Source: Bacteroides mediterraneensis (GTDB taxonomy: Bacteria > Bacteroidota > Bacteroidia > Bacteroidales > Bacteroidaceae). Taken from it: a DNA stretch of 64,000 bases. The position numbers were made by a program, and so were the translations under genes. The stretch is from contig NZ_LT635783.1 of NCBI RefSeq assembly GCF_900128455.1, forward strand, positions 3,842,359 to 3,906,358. Reading direction: 5' to 3'. Positions 40,887 to 49,749 of the stretch are shown here, piece after piece (the stretch's first letter is position 1; each line of letters starts with the position of its first letter). The notes beneath the pieces were generated by a model that saw only the letters and a program-made list of their open reading frames with translations, ran no database searches and was not told where the DNA came from.

Positions 40887-43733
40887 ATGAAACAGATATA
40901 TGTTTTTTGGATGTGTTTGTTTTTACTGGTAGGCTTGTCTGCTTGCACTGACGAGGTTGCCGTAGAAAACGGACAAGAAACGGTAGCCGAGGGAGATGTG
41001 GCACTTCAGTTGAGTGTCAGTGTGCCGGATGTGAAAGTGGTGACTACACGTGATATTGACCCCGATGGTTTAGGGATAAAAACACTTTATCTGTTTTGTT
41101 TTGACGGGTATGGTTCTTATATAGGACGTCGTGATGCTTCCCACATTCAGTTGGTAAGCGGTGAGAATGGGAATTATGCATATACGTTCGACGTAACGGT
41201 ACCGAGTAGTACGCGTAGAATTCATTTTTTGTCGAATGTCTATTTGGATGATATAAATGCCGTGCCTGGGATGAGCGAGACAACTTTGATACCTTCTATT
41301 GTTTCCGCTTCAGGGCTCATGGCCTATTGGGGACGTGTAGCTGTAACAGACTTAAACAGTTTTCCTTCGTCGATAGTGCTTTACCGTAATCAGGCTCAGG
41401 TGTGCTGGGAAGTAGAATCAGGGGGCGGATTGCAGGTTTTTGGGTATGCGGTTTGTAACCGCCGGGCATGGGGAACCATTGCTCCTTTTAATCCGCATGC
41501 AGAAAAGGATGAAGATAAATTTAATTATTCACTGGATGCTCCTTATGTAACGGAACCTGCTGCAGACTATCAGGTGTTGTCGACCGACGCTACGGATGTG
41601 ACGGTGCAGGGAGATGAGGCGCAAGGAGACCCTCATTATATATTTGAAAATCCGAATACGCTCGATGCTCCCGTTTATGCTGTCATGCTGATTGGAGAAA
41701 CGAAGGAATCGGCCAAGTATTATAAAATCATGTTTGTGGATGGCAACAAGAATTTGCTTCCTATTTACCGTAATTTTAAATATGTGATTCGAATTAATTC
41801 TGCTCCTCCTGAGTCAATGGGTTACACCACTTTTGATGAGGCGAAGGAAGGCATTGCAGCCAATAATGCCTGGGTCTCTGTCGATCCGGAGATTCCAGAA
41901 CTCAGCGACGGAACGCATACGTTGAACATTCTGAATGGGACGACACAGATATTCAACGAGGGAGGTGAACAGACAATTGATTTTACTTACGATGGGAATA
42001 GTGAGGATGTTTCTGTTTCGTGGCTTGATAATGATGGAACACTTTCCAGTGTAACCCCTCAATTGAGTTCTACAGGCAATAATACATATACAATTACAAT
42101 GAATTTGGCGCAACCAAAGGAAGACCCGGTGATTGGTACCTTGTTGTTGCGGGCCGGCGTGTTTACCCGTCAGATAAAAGTTTATTTGATGAAGCCCTTT
42201 GAGTTCAAGCCTGTATGGGTGTCTACCGGAGTCCCGATGAAGAAAGATGAAAGGTTGTCCATGACATTTGTCATTCCGGATAATTATCCAAGCGAATTGT
42301 TCCCGATTACTTGCAAGATTGCTACAAACACCATGAATGCCAATGATGATTTGGGGGTACAGTTGCCTGTTATAATAGAGGATTGCGAGTATCATATTGA
42401 AACAGAGGATGGAGAACCGAAAGAACCAAACCGTACTGCTAACTGGGGATATAAATTTGTTTATACAGCCACCAGACCAGGTATTCAGGAAGTCTTTTTT
42501 ACATTGAATGTAAGTGAAGGAAATGATCCGGAGGGTACAGTAGAATATGTTGGTTCCTCTTGCCCGTATTTGACGGAGAAGCAGAATCATGCACATGTAT
42601 TTCTGGAAGCAGAAAACTTTAAAGACGAGGAAAAGGTCGTTTTATTCCAGTCGGGCTCGAAAGATATGTATATTACGATGGACGGAGCGGATGAGAATAA
42701 TCCGGGCTTTTTATTGAAAGAATTGGCTCCCACAGTCAATCAGCCAGTCACTATTAAGTTGAATTTTACAGGAGGGACTCCTACAACGAACACTGTGATG
42801 CGTATTGCGACCACTTCATTGGTTCCTGTGGATAGTGAGAAGAATAAATATATCAACAATGGGACTCCTACGACGAATGGTATTGTGAACTATTATTGGA
42901 TTAAGCTAGGAAAGGTTTCTAGTTTGACTTTGAATTTCCTGACAAATACTCCTGATGTGGATGATTTGGTACGCTTTTCAATTGATAATGAAAATGAATT
43001 TGGTTATAATTCTAATTCTGATGATTGGTTTAAATCGGCCGCTGTCGAGCTGCGGGCAACTCCGAAGAATTTCACATTCGATTTTAATATTGTAGATGAT
43101 ACTCCGGAAGTTGATGCGGTAAAATATGGCTTGAACCAGCCGGCCAACATGTATTTGACGATTCCGGAGGCTGCGGTGCAGTATACGGATTTGAAACTGT
43201 TTATTCAAACGAATAATTTGAAGCGTGACCCTAATGGTGAACATGCGGAATGGCTTGAAGAAACTGTGGGAGGATATTATCTTACCATACCGAAAGGCAC
43301 TTCTTTGGAGCAACGAGGAACGATAAAGTTCTTGACGAGCCGAATTGCAAGTGCGGAAACCGTCACTATCCGTACAGCGGATAATTCGCAAGCATTGTTT
43401 ACTCCTGCTTCTGCTTCGTTTACGAATCTTCCCATCACCGGCACGTTGACTTTAGACGGTGAAGAACCGTTAAGTAACAATTCATTTATTACGTTGCAGC
43501 GTAAAAATGGCACGCGTGTAGGCGATTTGGATATACAATCTGTGGAGGAGAATATAGCGACCTATAAATTGACTCTACGACCGGAATATGATTTTACAAT
43601 GGATGAGGACTTGATTGTTTACTATACGGTTCCAAATACTTCCGTGGTTTATCAGTTAACTACTACGTTCAGTTATTTGGTAAGTCATGAAATTGGTGAG
43701 TCGGTGCCGCTCATTACATTAAAAAAACAATAA
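40887..43733 (+). CDS. Very large fimbrial lipoprotein, putative tip adhesin, 948 aa
   Basis: Signal peptide and LVGLSAC lipobox; an N-terminal Mfa-like domain (VALQLSVSVPDVKVVTTRDI, GIKTLYLFCFDGYGSYI, TRRIHFLSNVYLDDINAV). Then several beta-sandwich-like stretches follow with no catalytic motif that I recognise. Last and longest of the fimbrial genes, the place occupied by tip adhesins (for example Mfa5) in Porphyromonas operons. Receptor unknown. The C-terminus (TTTFSYLVSHEIGESVPLITLKKQ region) is not a standard sorting signal. Confidence 0.7.
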   Translation: MKQIYVFWMCLFLLVGLSACTDEVAVENGQETVAEGDVALQLSVSVPDVKVVTTRDIDPDGLGIKTLYLFCFDGYGSYIGRRDASHIQLVSGENGNYAYTFDVTVPSSTRRIHFLSNVYLDDINAVPGMSETTLIPSIVSASGLMAYWGRVAVTDLNSFPSSIVLYRNQAQVCWEVESGGGLQVFGYAVCNRRAWGTIAPFNPHAEKDEDKFNYSLDAPYVTEPAADYQVLSTDATDVTVQGDEAQGDPHYIFENPNTLDAPVYAVMLIGETKESAKYYKIMFVDGNKNLLPIYRNFKYVIRINSAPPESMGYTTFDEAKEGIAANNAWVSVDPEIPELSDGTHTLNILNGTTQIFNEGGEQTIDFTYDGNSEDVSVSWLDNDGTLSSVTPQLSSTGNNTYTITMNLAQPKEDPVIGTLLLRAGVFTRQIKVYLMKPFEFKPVWVSTGVPMKKDERLSMTFVIPDNYPSELFPITCKIATNTMNANDDLGVQLPVIIEDCEYHIETEDGEPKEPNRTANWGYKFVYTATRPGIQEVFFTLNVSEGNDPEGTVEYVGSSCPYLTEKQNHAHVFLEAENFKDEEKVVLFQSGSKDMYITMDGADENNPGFLLKELAPTVNQPVTIKLNFTGGTPTTNTVMRIATTSLVPVDSEKNKYINNGTPTTNGIVNYYWIKLGKVSSLTLNFLTNTPDVDDLVRFSIDNENEFGYNSNSDDWFKSAAVELRATPKNFTFDFNIVDDTPEVDAVKYGLNQPANMYLTIPEAAVQYTDLKLFIQTNNLKRDPNGEHAEWLEETVGGYYLTIPKGTSLEQRGTIKFLTSRIASAETVTIRTADNSQALFTPASASFTNLPITGTLTLDGEEPLSNNSFITLQRKNGTRVGDLDIQSVEENIATYKLTLRPEYDFTMDEDLIVYYTVPNTSVVYQLTTTFSYLVSHEIGESVPLITLKKQ

Positions 43734-43746
43734 ATCGGTCTCAAGA

Positions 43747-44700
43747 ATGAATGGATACTTTTTAGGGATAGGAATGATTTTGCTGTTTTCTGCCTGTGGA
43801 AATTCTTCCCAGCGAAAACAAAAGGAAACTTCCGTAACGGTAGAAAACCCTCAAACCGTCTCGGAAGCCAAGTTCCCTTTCCCTGAAATCCCCACCATGC
43901 TCACCCAGCCAGAGGAACGGAAAGCGTATCTCATGGCGCACTACTGGGATAACTTTAATTTCGCAGATACGGCATTGGTGAATGACCGGAACGTGGCGGA
44001 ACAGGGTGCTGCGGATTACGTGGCCATACTGGCTGACGGGACACTCTCTGGGGAGCAGGTAAAAGGCAGTTTGGACAGCTTCTGCAAAGGGCTGGAAGTG
44101 CAGGAGCATGCGCGGAAGGTGTTCTTGCAAATGATGGAGGACTACCTGTATAACCCGAATTCGCCTTACCATAATGAGGCCTTGTATGCCTTGTTCTTGG
44201 AGCGGATGCTGAAAAGCAAATATGTAGACGAGGCGCGGAAGAGTTCGCTGAAATTCAGCCTTGACCTGATTAGCCGGAACTGTCCGGGAAATGTGGCAAC
44301 GGATTTTGTGTATTTCCTGCCGGACGGAAGCAAGCGGTCGCTGGCGCAGACGCGGGCAAAGAACAACCGTCTGCTGCTGGTGTTTTATGATCCGGAGTGC
44401 CCGAGCTGTCACGAGACGATGCAGGAGATGGTGGCCGACGGGCTGCTGGCAGAAGCGGTGAAAGCCGGGAAGCTGACTATGTTGGCGGTGTACACCGAAG
44501 GGAATCAGGAGGTATGGAAGCGTACACTGAGTGATTTGCCTCAGGGATGGACGGTAGGCAGTGACCATGAGACGGTGAAGCAGGGGGCTTTGTACGACCT
44601 AAAAGCGATGCCTTCACTGTATCTGCTAGACGGATCGAAGAAGGTATTGCTGAAGGATGCGCCTTATGCAAAGATTCGGGAGGAGATTGCGGCCTTATAG
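43747..44700 (+). CDS. DUF5106-type thioredoxin-like lipoprotein
   Basis: 317 residues. LLFSAC lipobox; an N-terminal helical domain of the DUF5106 kind (FPFPEIPTMLTQPEERKAYLMAHYWDNFNFADT); and a C-terminal thioredoxin fold with FYDPECPSCHETM, a CxxC redox pair at about residues 218-221, and a cis-Pro region AMPSLYLLDG. Probably a periplasm-facing thiol-disulfide enzyme. It starts 13 bp after the tip-adhesin gene, so is likely co-transcribed, but its base composition matches the housekeeping genes. It ends 2 bp from the convergent dprA stop. Confidence 0.82.
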   Translation: MNGYFLGIGMILLFSACGNSSQRKQKETSVTVENPQTVSEAKFPFPEIPTMLTQPEERKAYLMAHYWDNFNFADTALVNDRNVAEQGAADYVAILADGTLSGEQVKGSLDSFCKGLEVQEHARKVFLQMMEDYLYNPNSPYHNEALYALFLERMLKSKYVDEARKSSLKFSLDLISRNCPGNVATDFVYFLPDGSKRSLAQTRAKNNRLLLVFYDPECPSCHETMQEMVADGLLAEAVKAGKLTMLAVYTEGNQEVWKRTLSDLPQGWTVGSDHETVKQGALYDLKAMPSLYLLDGSKKVLLKDAPYAKIREEIAAL

Positions 44701-44702
44701 CG

Positions 44703-45815
44703 TCAGGCCAGCTTATAGACTCCTCCTGCCAAAGCACGGACCACGCCTTTCATTTCCAGATTGAACAGCAGGCTGGTCATGCGGTTGATGGCGATGTTGG
44801 TCTCCACCACGAGTGTGTTGACCTGAATGCCATCGGGGTGTTTCTTTAAATGAGTGACCACCTGTTCTTCTTCGGGTGTCAGTTCCGGGAAAAGCTGTCG
44901 CTGGACGACTTGGGGAACAACGGGGGTATGGTCCCAGTTCATGGCTTTTACTACGTCTTCCGCGCTCTGTATCAAGGCAGCGCGGTTTTTTTGTATCAGT
45001 ACGTTGCAGCCCGTGGAGTAGGTATCGCCCACACGGCCCGGAAAGGCGAAACAGTCGCGCTGGTAGCTTTCGGCAATTTCCGCTGTAATCAAAGAACCTC
45101 CCTTGGGACCAGATTCCACCACGAGGGTGGCGTCGCTGAGTCCGGCTACGATGCGGTTGCGCTTCACGAAGTTTTGTCGGTCGGGATTGGTGCCGCTCAT
45201 GAACTCGGTAAGAAGTCCACCCTGTGTCAGCATTTCGGTAGCCGTGCGGCGGTGTACGGCAGGATAGATGCGGTCTAGCCCGTGAGCCAGTACGCCGACG
45301 GTGTCGAAGCCGCGGGAGAGGGCTTCCCGGTGGGCGTGAATATCAATGCCGTAGGCCAGTCCGCTCACAATCAGCGTGTCGGGCAGCAGAGTGCTGAGCT
45401 CCTGCATGAACCGCTGGCAGAGCGATTTGCCGTAGTCGGTGGCGTTTCGGGTACCCACGATGCTCAGGATGTGCCGACTGTTCAAGTTGGCCGAGCCTTT
45501 GTAGAACAGCACGAGCGGGGCGTCGGGACATTCGCGAAGGCGGGAAGGGTAAGCTTCGTCGTCTTCGGTCAGGTATTGAATCTGGTGTTTCTGTGCAAAC
45601 GACAGTTCAGCTTCGCACACGCGGAACACTTCGGTGTGCTGGAAGGCGGTGGCTATCTTGGGCGACAGGCCAGGAATAAGGGCCGGTAGCTCGCGGGTAT
45701 GCTCGAAAAGCATGGTGGCACTTCCGGCAGCCTGAATCAGGTGGCGGGCGCTTACCAGACCGATGCCGGGTAGAAGGGGCAGGGCCAGACGGTAGAGAAG
45801 TTCTTTTTCGTTCAT
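44703..45815 (-). CDS. dprA: DNA-processing protein DprA
   Basis: Binds incoming single-stranded DNA and loads RecA during transformation. 370 residues: N-terminal SAM/HhH-like region (ALPLLPGIGLVSARHLI), the Rossmann core (ILSIVGTRNATDYGKSLC, SGLAYGIDIHAHREAL, VLAHGLDRIYPAVHR, FVKRNRIVAGLSDATLVVES, GSLITAEIA, AFPGRVGD) and a C-terminal winged-helix DprA_WH domain. Start overlaps the thioesterase stop by 4 bp. DprA is widespread in species not known to be competent. Confidence 0.95.
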   Translation of the reverse strand: MNEKELLYRLALPLLPGIGLVSARHLIQAAGSATMLFEHTRELPALIPGLSPKIATAFQHTEVFRVCEAELSFAQKHQIQYLTEDDEAYPSRLRECPDAPLVLFYKGSANLNSRHILSIVGTRNATDYGKSLCQRFMQELSTLLPDTLIVSGLAYGIDIHAHREALSRGFDTVGVLAHGLDRIYPAVHRRTATEMLTQGGLLTEFMSGTNPDRQNFVKRNRIVAGLSDATLVVESGPKGGSLITAEIAESYQRDCFAFPGRVGDTYSTGCNVLIQKNRAALIQSAEDVVKAMNWDHTPVVPQVVQRQLFPELTPEEEQVVTHLKKHPDGIQVNTLVVETNIAINRMTSLLFNLEMKGVVRALAGGVYKLA

Positions 45816-46216
45816 TTCAGGTAAGGCGCAAAGATTTCATTGAAAAGGGGACTGTCACCCAGTCGTCCGTGGATGACGCACACGGTCTCTACGGTCGATT
45901 TGATGACGGGTTTCAGGTCGGGCAGACGGTAGATGTCCTGCACAAAGACGTATTTGATACCTTCTTTGCGGAGAGCCAGCCGGGAAATGAACTCGTCGCC
46001 GCTGGTTAGCGGGGTCTTGAAGGCCATGTTCAGGCGGGCTACTACGGGGTCGATGCCTTGCTGGTGGAGCTGGGCGAAACTGACGCCGACAGAGGTCAGA
46101 AACTCATGGCGGGTATGTTCGATGTAGTGCTGGTAATTTGCGTTGTTGACGATTCCTTGCAGGTCGCATTCATAGTCGCGGACCTTCATTTTCAGTTCAA
46201 AGATGTAATTCTCCAT
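45812..46216 (-). CDS. Hotdog-fold acyl-CoA thioesterase (YbgC/4HBT family)
   Basis: 134 residues. The N-terminal KVRDYECDLQGIVNNANYQHYIEHTRHEFL matches the 4HBT pattern, in which the Asp near YECD and the following NxxY segment define the active site. Likely hydrolyses short or medium acyl-CoA; substrate unknown. Translationally coupled to dprA (ATGA-type overlap) and divergent from dus. Confidence 0.88.
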   Translation of the reverse strand: MENYIFELKMKVRDYECDLQGIVNNANYQHYIEHTRHEFLTSVGVSFAQLHQQGIDPVVARLNMAFKTPLTSGDEFISRLALRKEGIKYVFVQDIYRLPDLKPVIKSTVETVCVIHGRLGDSPLFNEIFAPYLK

Positions 46217-46240
46217 GCGGGTGAGATTTATGTATTTCTA

Positions 46241-46268
46241 CAAAGATAAGGAATTATTCCTATATTTG
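46241..46268. promoter_or_regulatory. Overlapping divergent -7 boxes: thioesterase and dus
   Basis: Minus strand TATCTTTG (CAAAGATA at 46241-46248) serves the thioesterase-dprA pair. Plus strand TATATTTG (46261-46268) serves dus and ends 6 bp before its ATG. Both promoters lie within the 58-bp intergenic gap, so polymerase binding is probably mutually exclusive. Confidence 0.55.
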
Positions 46269-46274
46269 CGGAAT

Positions 46275-47213
46275 ATGAAAGAGAATGTACCGGTAATTTA
46301 TGCGGCCCCTTTGCAGGGCTTTACGGAAGCGGCGTGGCGCAATGCCCATGCGCAGTGTTTTGGAGGTGTGGAGGCTTATTACACGCCTTTTGTGCGGCTG
46401 GAGAAGGGAGTCATCCGCAACAAGGACAAGCGTGATGTGTCGCCCGACGAAAATATGGTGCCCCGGTTGATTCCCCAAGTGATTGCATCGGAGCCGGAGG
46501 AATTACGGCAGCTGACAGATTTTCTGGCAGAACTGGGCTATCGGGAGCTGGATGTGAACATGGGTTGCCCGTTCCCGCTGATTGTCCGCCGTGGAAAAGG
46601 GGCGGGTATCTTGTCCTCCCCGGTGAAGGTGGCGGCTTTGTTGGAGATGATGAAAACCTTTCCGGAGATACGTTTTTCGGTCAAGATGAGATTAGGAGGC
46701 CAGGAGCCCGATGAGTGGAGAGCGCTAGTGCCGTTGCTCAACAATTCGTGTGTGACACAGGTCACGCTGCATCCACGTATCGGAAAACAGCAGTACAAGG
46801 GAATGGTCGACCGGGAGGCGTTCCGGGCATTTTATGAGGCTTGTGAGTTGCCGCTGGTCTATAATGGCGATTTGCAGACGGTGGCCGATATCCGGGAGGT
46901 GTTGGAAGCTTTTCCCCGACTGAAAGGGGTGATGCTGGGAAGAGGCCTGCTGGCTAATCCGTCGTTGGCTCTTGCTTTCCGAGAGGGAGAGTTGTCGGAG
47001 GGCGAGTTAAAAGCTTGCGTAGCACGAATGCATCGGCTGATGTACCTGTACTACCATCGTGTGATAGAGGGCGGAGAAGCACAGCTGCTGGCCAAGCTGA
47101 AGACCTGCTGGGAGTACCTGCTTCCGGACTTGGACAAGAAACGGCGGAAGGCTATCTTGAAGAGCAATCGCCTGGACGGGTATCTGCGGGCAGTGGAAGA
47201 GGCATTGCGGTGA
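46275..47213 (+). CDS. tRNA-dihydrouridine synthase
   Basis: FMN enzyme that reduces specific uridines in tRNA. Start chosen at 46275 (MKENVPVIYAAPLQGFTEAAW), where Dus homology begins; the upstream in-frame extension to 46215 overlaps the divergent promoter. TIM-barrel signatures: APLQGFTE, ELDVNMGCPFPLIVRRGKGAG with the catalytic Cys, FSVKMRLGGQEPDEW, LHPRIGKQQYKG, VYNGDL, GVMLGRGLLANP. 312 residues. Which uridine is modified is not deducible. Confidence 0.93.
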   Translation: MKENVPVIYAAPLQGFTEAAWRNAHAQCFGGVEAYYTPFVRLEKGVIRNKDKRDVSPDENMVPRLIPQVIASEPEELRQLTDFLAELGYRELDVNMGCPFPLIVRRGKGAGILSSPVKVAALLEMMKTFPEIRFSVKMRLGGQEPDEWRALVPLLNNSCVTQVTLHPRIGKQQYKGMVDREAFRAFYEACELPLVYNGDLQTVADIREVLEAFPRLKGVMLGRGLLANPSLALAFREGELSEGELKACVARMHRLMYLYYHRVIEGGEAQLLAKLKTCWEYLLPDLDKKRRKAILKSNRLDGYLRAVEEALR

Positions 47214-47490
47214 AAGGTATGAAGAACTGAAAAGACTTAACTTTTTTTACAGAAGTAGGATGGTGATTTTGGTATTTTCATCTGTCTCTATTTGAAATAG
47301 AAATCGATTTGCACATGGGAAGAGACAGATTAAATATAGATGCCTCCTTTCTTGCGTAATCGACTTTCAGGCTGGGAGTGTTTGGTCTATATTCCTTTGT
47401 CAGGACGGAAATGATTTTTTCCCGAAAGGGATGGCAGGATTCTCTATAAATTTCTGTAATATGTTGAGAAGTATAGCTTTATTTACTTTC
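47214..47490. other. Gene-free part of the dus-DUF2851 convergent gap
   Basis: No ORF or RNA gene seen. ATCTGTCTC (47280-47288) and GAGACAGAT (47322-47330) form a 9-bp inverted repeat with a 33-nt loop. The rest of this 423-bp gap holds the AGTACT array. Confidence 0.5.
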
Positions 47491-47578
47491 AGTACTTCCT
47501 TGGCAGTACTGGAGTACTTCCATGAAAGTACTGTAGTACTCCAAGGAAAGTACTGGAGTACTGCCGAGGAAGTACTGA
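47491..47578. repeat. 22-bp-period AGTACT array
   Basis: Eight AGTACT palindromes at 47491, 47505, 47513, 47527, 47535, 47549, 47557 and 47571: spacing alternates exactly 14, 8, 14, 8, 14, 8, 14. This is four units of AGTACT-N8-AGTACT-N2, period 22 bp. The spacer of unit 1 (TCCTTGGC) is the reverse complement of that of unit 4 (GCCGAGGA) at 7 of 8 positions, so the whole array is one large imperfect palindrome. It lies between convergent genes. Confidence 0.88.
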
Positions 47579-47636
47579 GAGACTGACTTTGATTGAAATG
47601 AAAGAGTCGTGTGTGAAGGGAGAAAATCTTCGGTTC

Positions 47637-48908
47637 TTAACTTTCTTTTTTCTTGAAATATTCATATCCGATGCGGCAGAACAGGCATTTCTTGGTGTCG
47701 CAGTAATTCTTCTTGAGTTGGATGAGTGCCTGACTGTCGCCGGCATGGGCGGCGGAGAGGCCACATTCCTTCCACAGGCGGATGATGTAATTGTTTTCCG
47801 GTTTCAGTTGTTCCAGCAGGTTGCTGGCCCGTTCGATGAGCCGTTCTTCACCTTTGTGCTTCCCATAGGCATAAAGGAAAGGCACCACGGTGTTGATAAT
47901 CAGGAGGTCGATGGAAGCGTCGCTGAGAGTCTTCGGACGGGCGGGCGACGGTTCACCGAACACGTAGTGAGTGAGCCAGTAGAGAGAGGTACCTCCCCGC
48001 AAAAGGTCGCGCAGCTCTTTCACGGTAGGAGCCAGCAGGAGCTGGGAAAGCATCCCCTGGGAATGATGATAGAGGTTGGCCAGTTGGGCGATGCGCACGT
48101 GTGGAAAATTACCCGGACGCATGCGGAGCATCTTCCAGCGAAGATGTTCGGAGGGATGCAGTTCGAATTTGTGGGCCAGGTAAGTATATTCCTTGGTAAG
48201 CTGGGCGGAATAGTCGTCGGAGGGGAGTTCCTGTAGCAGACCGGCTTGTCCGAAGAAAATCGCTTCTATCTGGAAAAGATTGTCACGGTGTTTGTTGACG
48301 GCCTGTAAGGGAATGGTCTGGGCCCATTGTTCGAAGGCATCGCTGTTGGTGCCGAAACCGAAGTTGCGGGCCAGGGTGAGAAAGAAGGCCTGTTCCCAGT
48401 CGCCTTTGCTTTGGGTGAGCTGGGCTTGGATACGCTTTGTTTTCTGCTCGAAACGTTCCGTCTGCAAGCTGGAGAGCCAGCTGTGGAGCAGGAGTTTGGG
48501 CAGTTGGGGGATGAGGCGGTAGCAGGCCGGATAGTGACTGGTTTCAATCAGTTTGCGGTAGTTTTCCAGCAAATAGGGCGGGTAGTGCAGTTCCATTTGT
48601 GGGATGGGTTCGCCATCCGTACGGAAGGTCTCTGCATCGATGTCGGAAGCCACGTGGAGAATCACGGAGTCGTAGGCACGGTCCAAGTGATGCTGGTGGC
48701 GTTTCCAGTCGGAGGCATGCACATGGATTTCCACATTGCCTACCCAGAGGATACCGTCAATCTTGATTTTCGCGTTGAAAAAGTCCGGACCGGCATTGGG
48801 GTTGGGGAGTCCGGGGTCGATGACTTCCACGGTTTGCCCTTGGGTGGTGCATAGCGGAGTAAGCGGGAAAAGCTTGTGCTTCCATACAAACTGGAGGAGA
48901 TGTTCCAT
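47637..48908 (-). CDS. DUF2851 family protein
   Basis: 423 residues, soluble, no signal peptide. Matches the DUF2851 pattern: LLQFVWKHKLFPLTPLCTTQGQTVEVI, LPNPNAGPDFFNAKIKIDGILWVGNVEIHVHASDWKRHQHH, NVVLHV-like DSVILHVASD, and a C-terminal CDTKKCLFCRIGYEYF with three Cys that could bind metal. The NAGPDFFNAKI...GNVEIHV stretch has the acidic/His look of a nuclease-type active site, but function is not established. Divergent from dapB. Confidence 0.85.
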   Translation of the reverse strand: MEHLLQFVWKHKLFPLTPLCTTQGQTVEVIDPGLPNPNAGPDFFNAKIKIDGILWVGNVEIHVHASDWKRHQHHLDRAYDSVILHVASDIDAETFRTDGEPIPQMELHYPPYLLENYRKLIETSHYPACYRLIPQLPKLLLHSWLSSLQTERFEQKTKRIQAQLTQSKGDWEQAFFLTLARNFGFGTNSDAFEQWAQTIPLQAVNKHRDNLFQIEAIFFGQAGLLQELPSDDYSAQLTKEYTYLAHKFELHPSEHLRWKMLRMRPGNFPHVRIAQLANLYHHSQGMLSQLLLAPTVKELRDLLRGGTSLYWLTHYVFGEPSPARPKTLSDASIDLLIINTVVPFLYAYGKHKGEERLIERASNLLEQLKPENNYIIRLWKECGLSAAHAGDSQALIQLKKNYCDTKKCLFCRIGYEYFKKKES

Positions 48909-48960
48909 GTTAACGAGCTGTAAATGTCGGGTAAATGTAATGATTAATACTGAAAAACAC

Positions 48961-48968
48961 TATCTTTG
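48961..48968 (+). promoter_or_regulatory. -7 box of dapB
   Basis: TATCTTTG, 23 bp before the dapB ATG; -33 not clear. Confidence 0.55.
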
Positions 48969-48991
48969 CGAATAAAATTATCAGCAGAATT

Positions 48992-49747
48992 ATGAAAATT
49001 GCATTGATTGGATATGGAAAGATGGGAAAGGAAATCGAAAAGATAGCTCTTTCCAGAGGACACGAAATTGTCAGTATCATTGATATAAATAACCGGGAAG
49101 ATTTTGCTTCCGAAGCATTCCGTTCGGCCGATGTGGCTATTGAGTTCACGGCGCCGTCGGTGGCTTACGGCAATTGCCTGGAGGCCTTTAAGAATGGAGT
49201 GAAGGTGGTTTCAGGCAGTACCGGGTGGATGGCTGAACATGGGGAGGAAATGCGTCGCCTGTGTCAGGAAGAAGGAAAGACTTTGTTCTGGTCGTCCAAC
49301 TTCAGCTTGGGAGTGGCTATTTTCTCGGCGGTCAACAAGTATCTGGCCAAAATCATGAACCAGTTCCCGAATTATGACGTGTCGATGGTGGAAACGCACC
49401 ACGTACACAAGTTGGATGCACCGAGTGGTACGGCCATCACACTGGCGGAAGGGATTCTGGAGAACCTGGACCGCAAGCACAAATGGGTGATGGGCACGCT
49501 GACGGCTCCCGATGGAACCGTGACGGGTACAACTGATTGTGCACCGGATGAATTGCCGGTAAGTGCCATCCGCGAAGGAGAAGTACCGGGTATTCACACC
49601 ATCAAGTACGAGTCGGAAGCCGATTCCATCGTGATTACGCACGATGCAAAGAACCGTAAAGGGTTTGCTTTGGGAGCGGTGCTGGCTGCCGAATATACAG
49701 CCGGACACACCGGTTTTCTGGGTATGAATGATTTATTTCAGTTTTGA
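48992..49747 (+). CDS. dapB: 4-hydroxy-tetrahydrodipicolinate reductase
   Basis: NAD(P)H-dependent step of the diaminopimelate/lysine pathway, needed for peptidoglycan. 251 residues: KIALIGYGKMGKEI (nucleotide loop), VSGSTGW, SSNFSLGVAIF and ETHHVHKLDAPSGTA (catalytic His and substrate-binding Lys). Its stop (49745-49747) is followed after 2 bp by the first signal peptidase gene; likely one operon. Confidence 0.96.
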   Translation: MKIALIGYGKMGKEIEKIALSRGHEIVSIIDINNREDFASEAFRSADVAIEFTAPSVAYGNCLEAFKNGVKVVSGSTGWMAEHGEEMRRLCQEEGKTLFWSSNFSLGVAIFSAVNKYLAKIMNQFPNYDVSMVETHHVHKLDAPSGTAITLAEGILENLDRKHKWVMGTLTAPDGTVTGTTDCAPDELPVSAIREGEVPGIHTIKYESEADSIVITHDAKNRKGFALGAVLAAEYTAGHTGFLGMNDLFQF

Positions 49748-49749
49748 GT

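Noticed and set aside
47491..47578. CRISPR array
   Set aside because: Repeats are 6-bp palindromes in 22-bp units with only 2-8 variable bases. There are no 25-40 bp repeats, no unique spacers of similar size and no cas genes.
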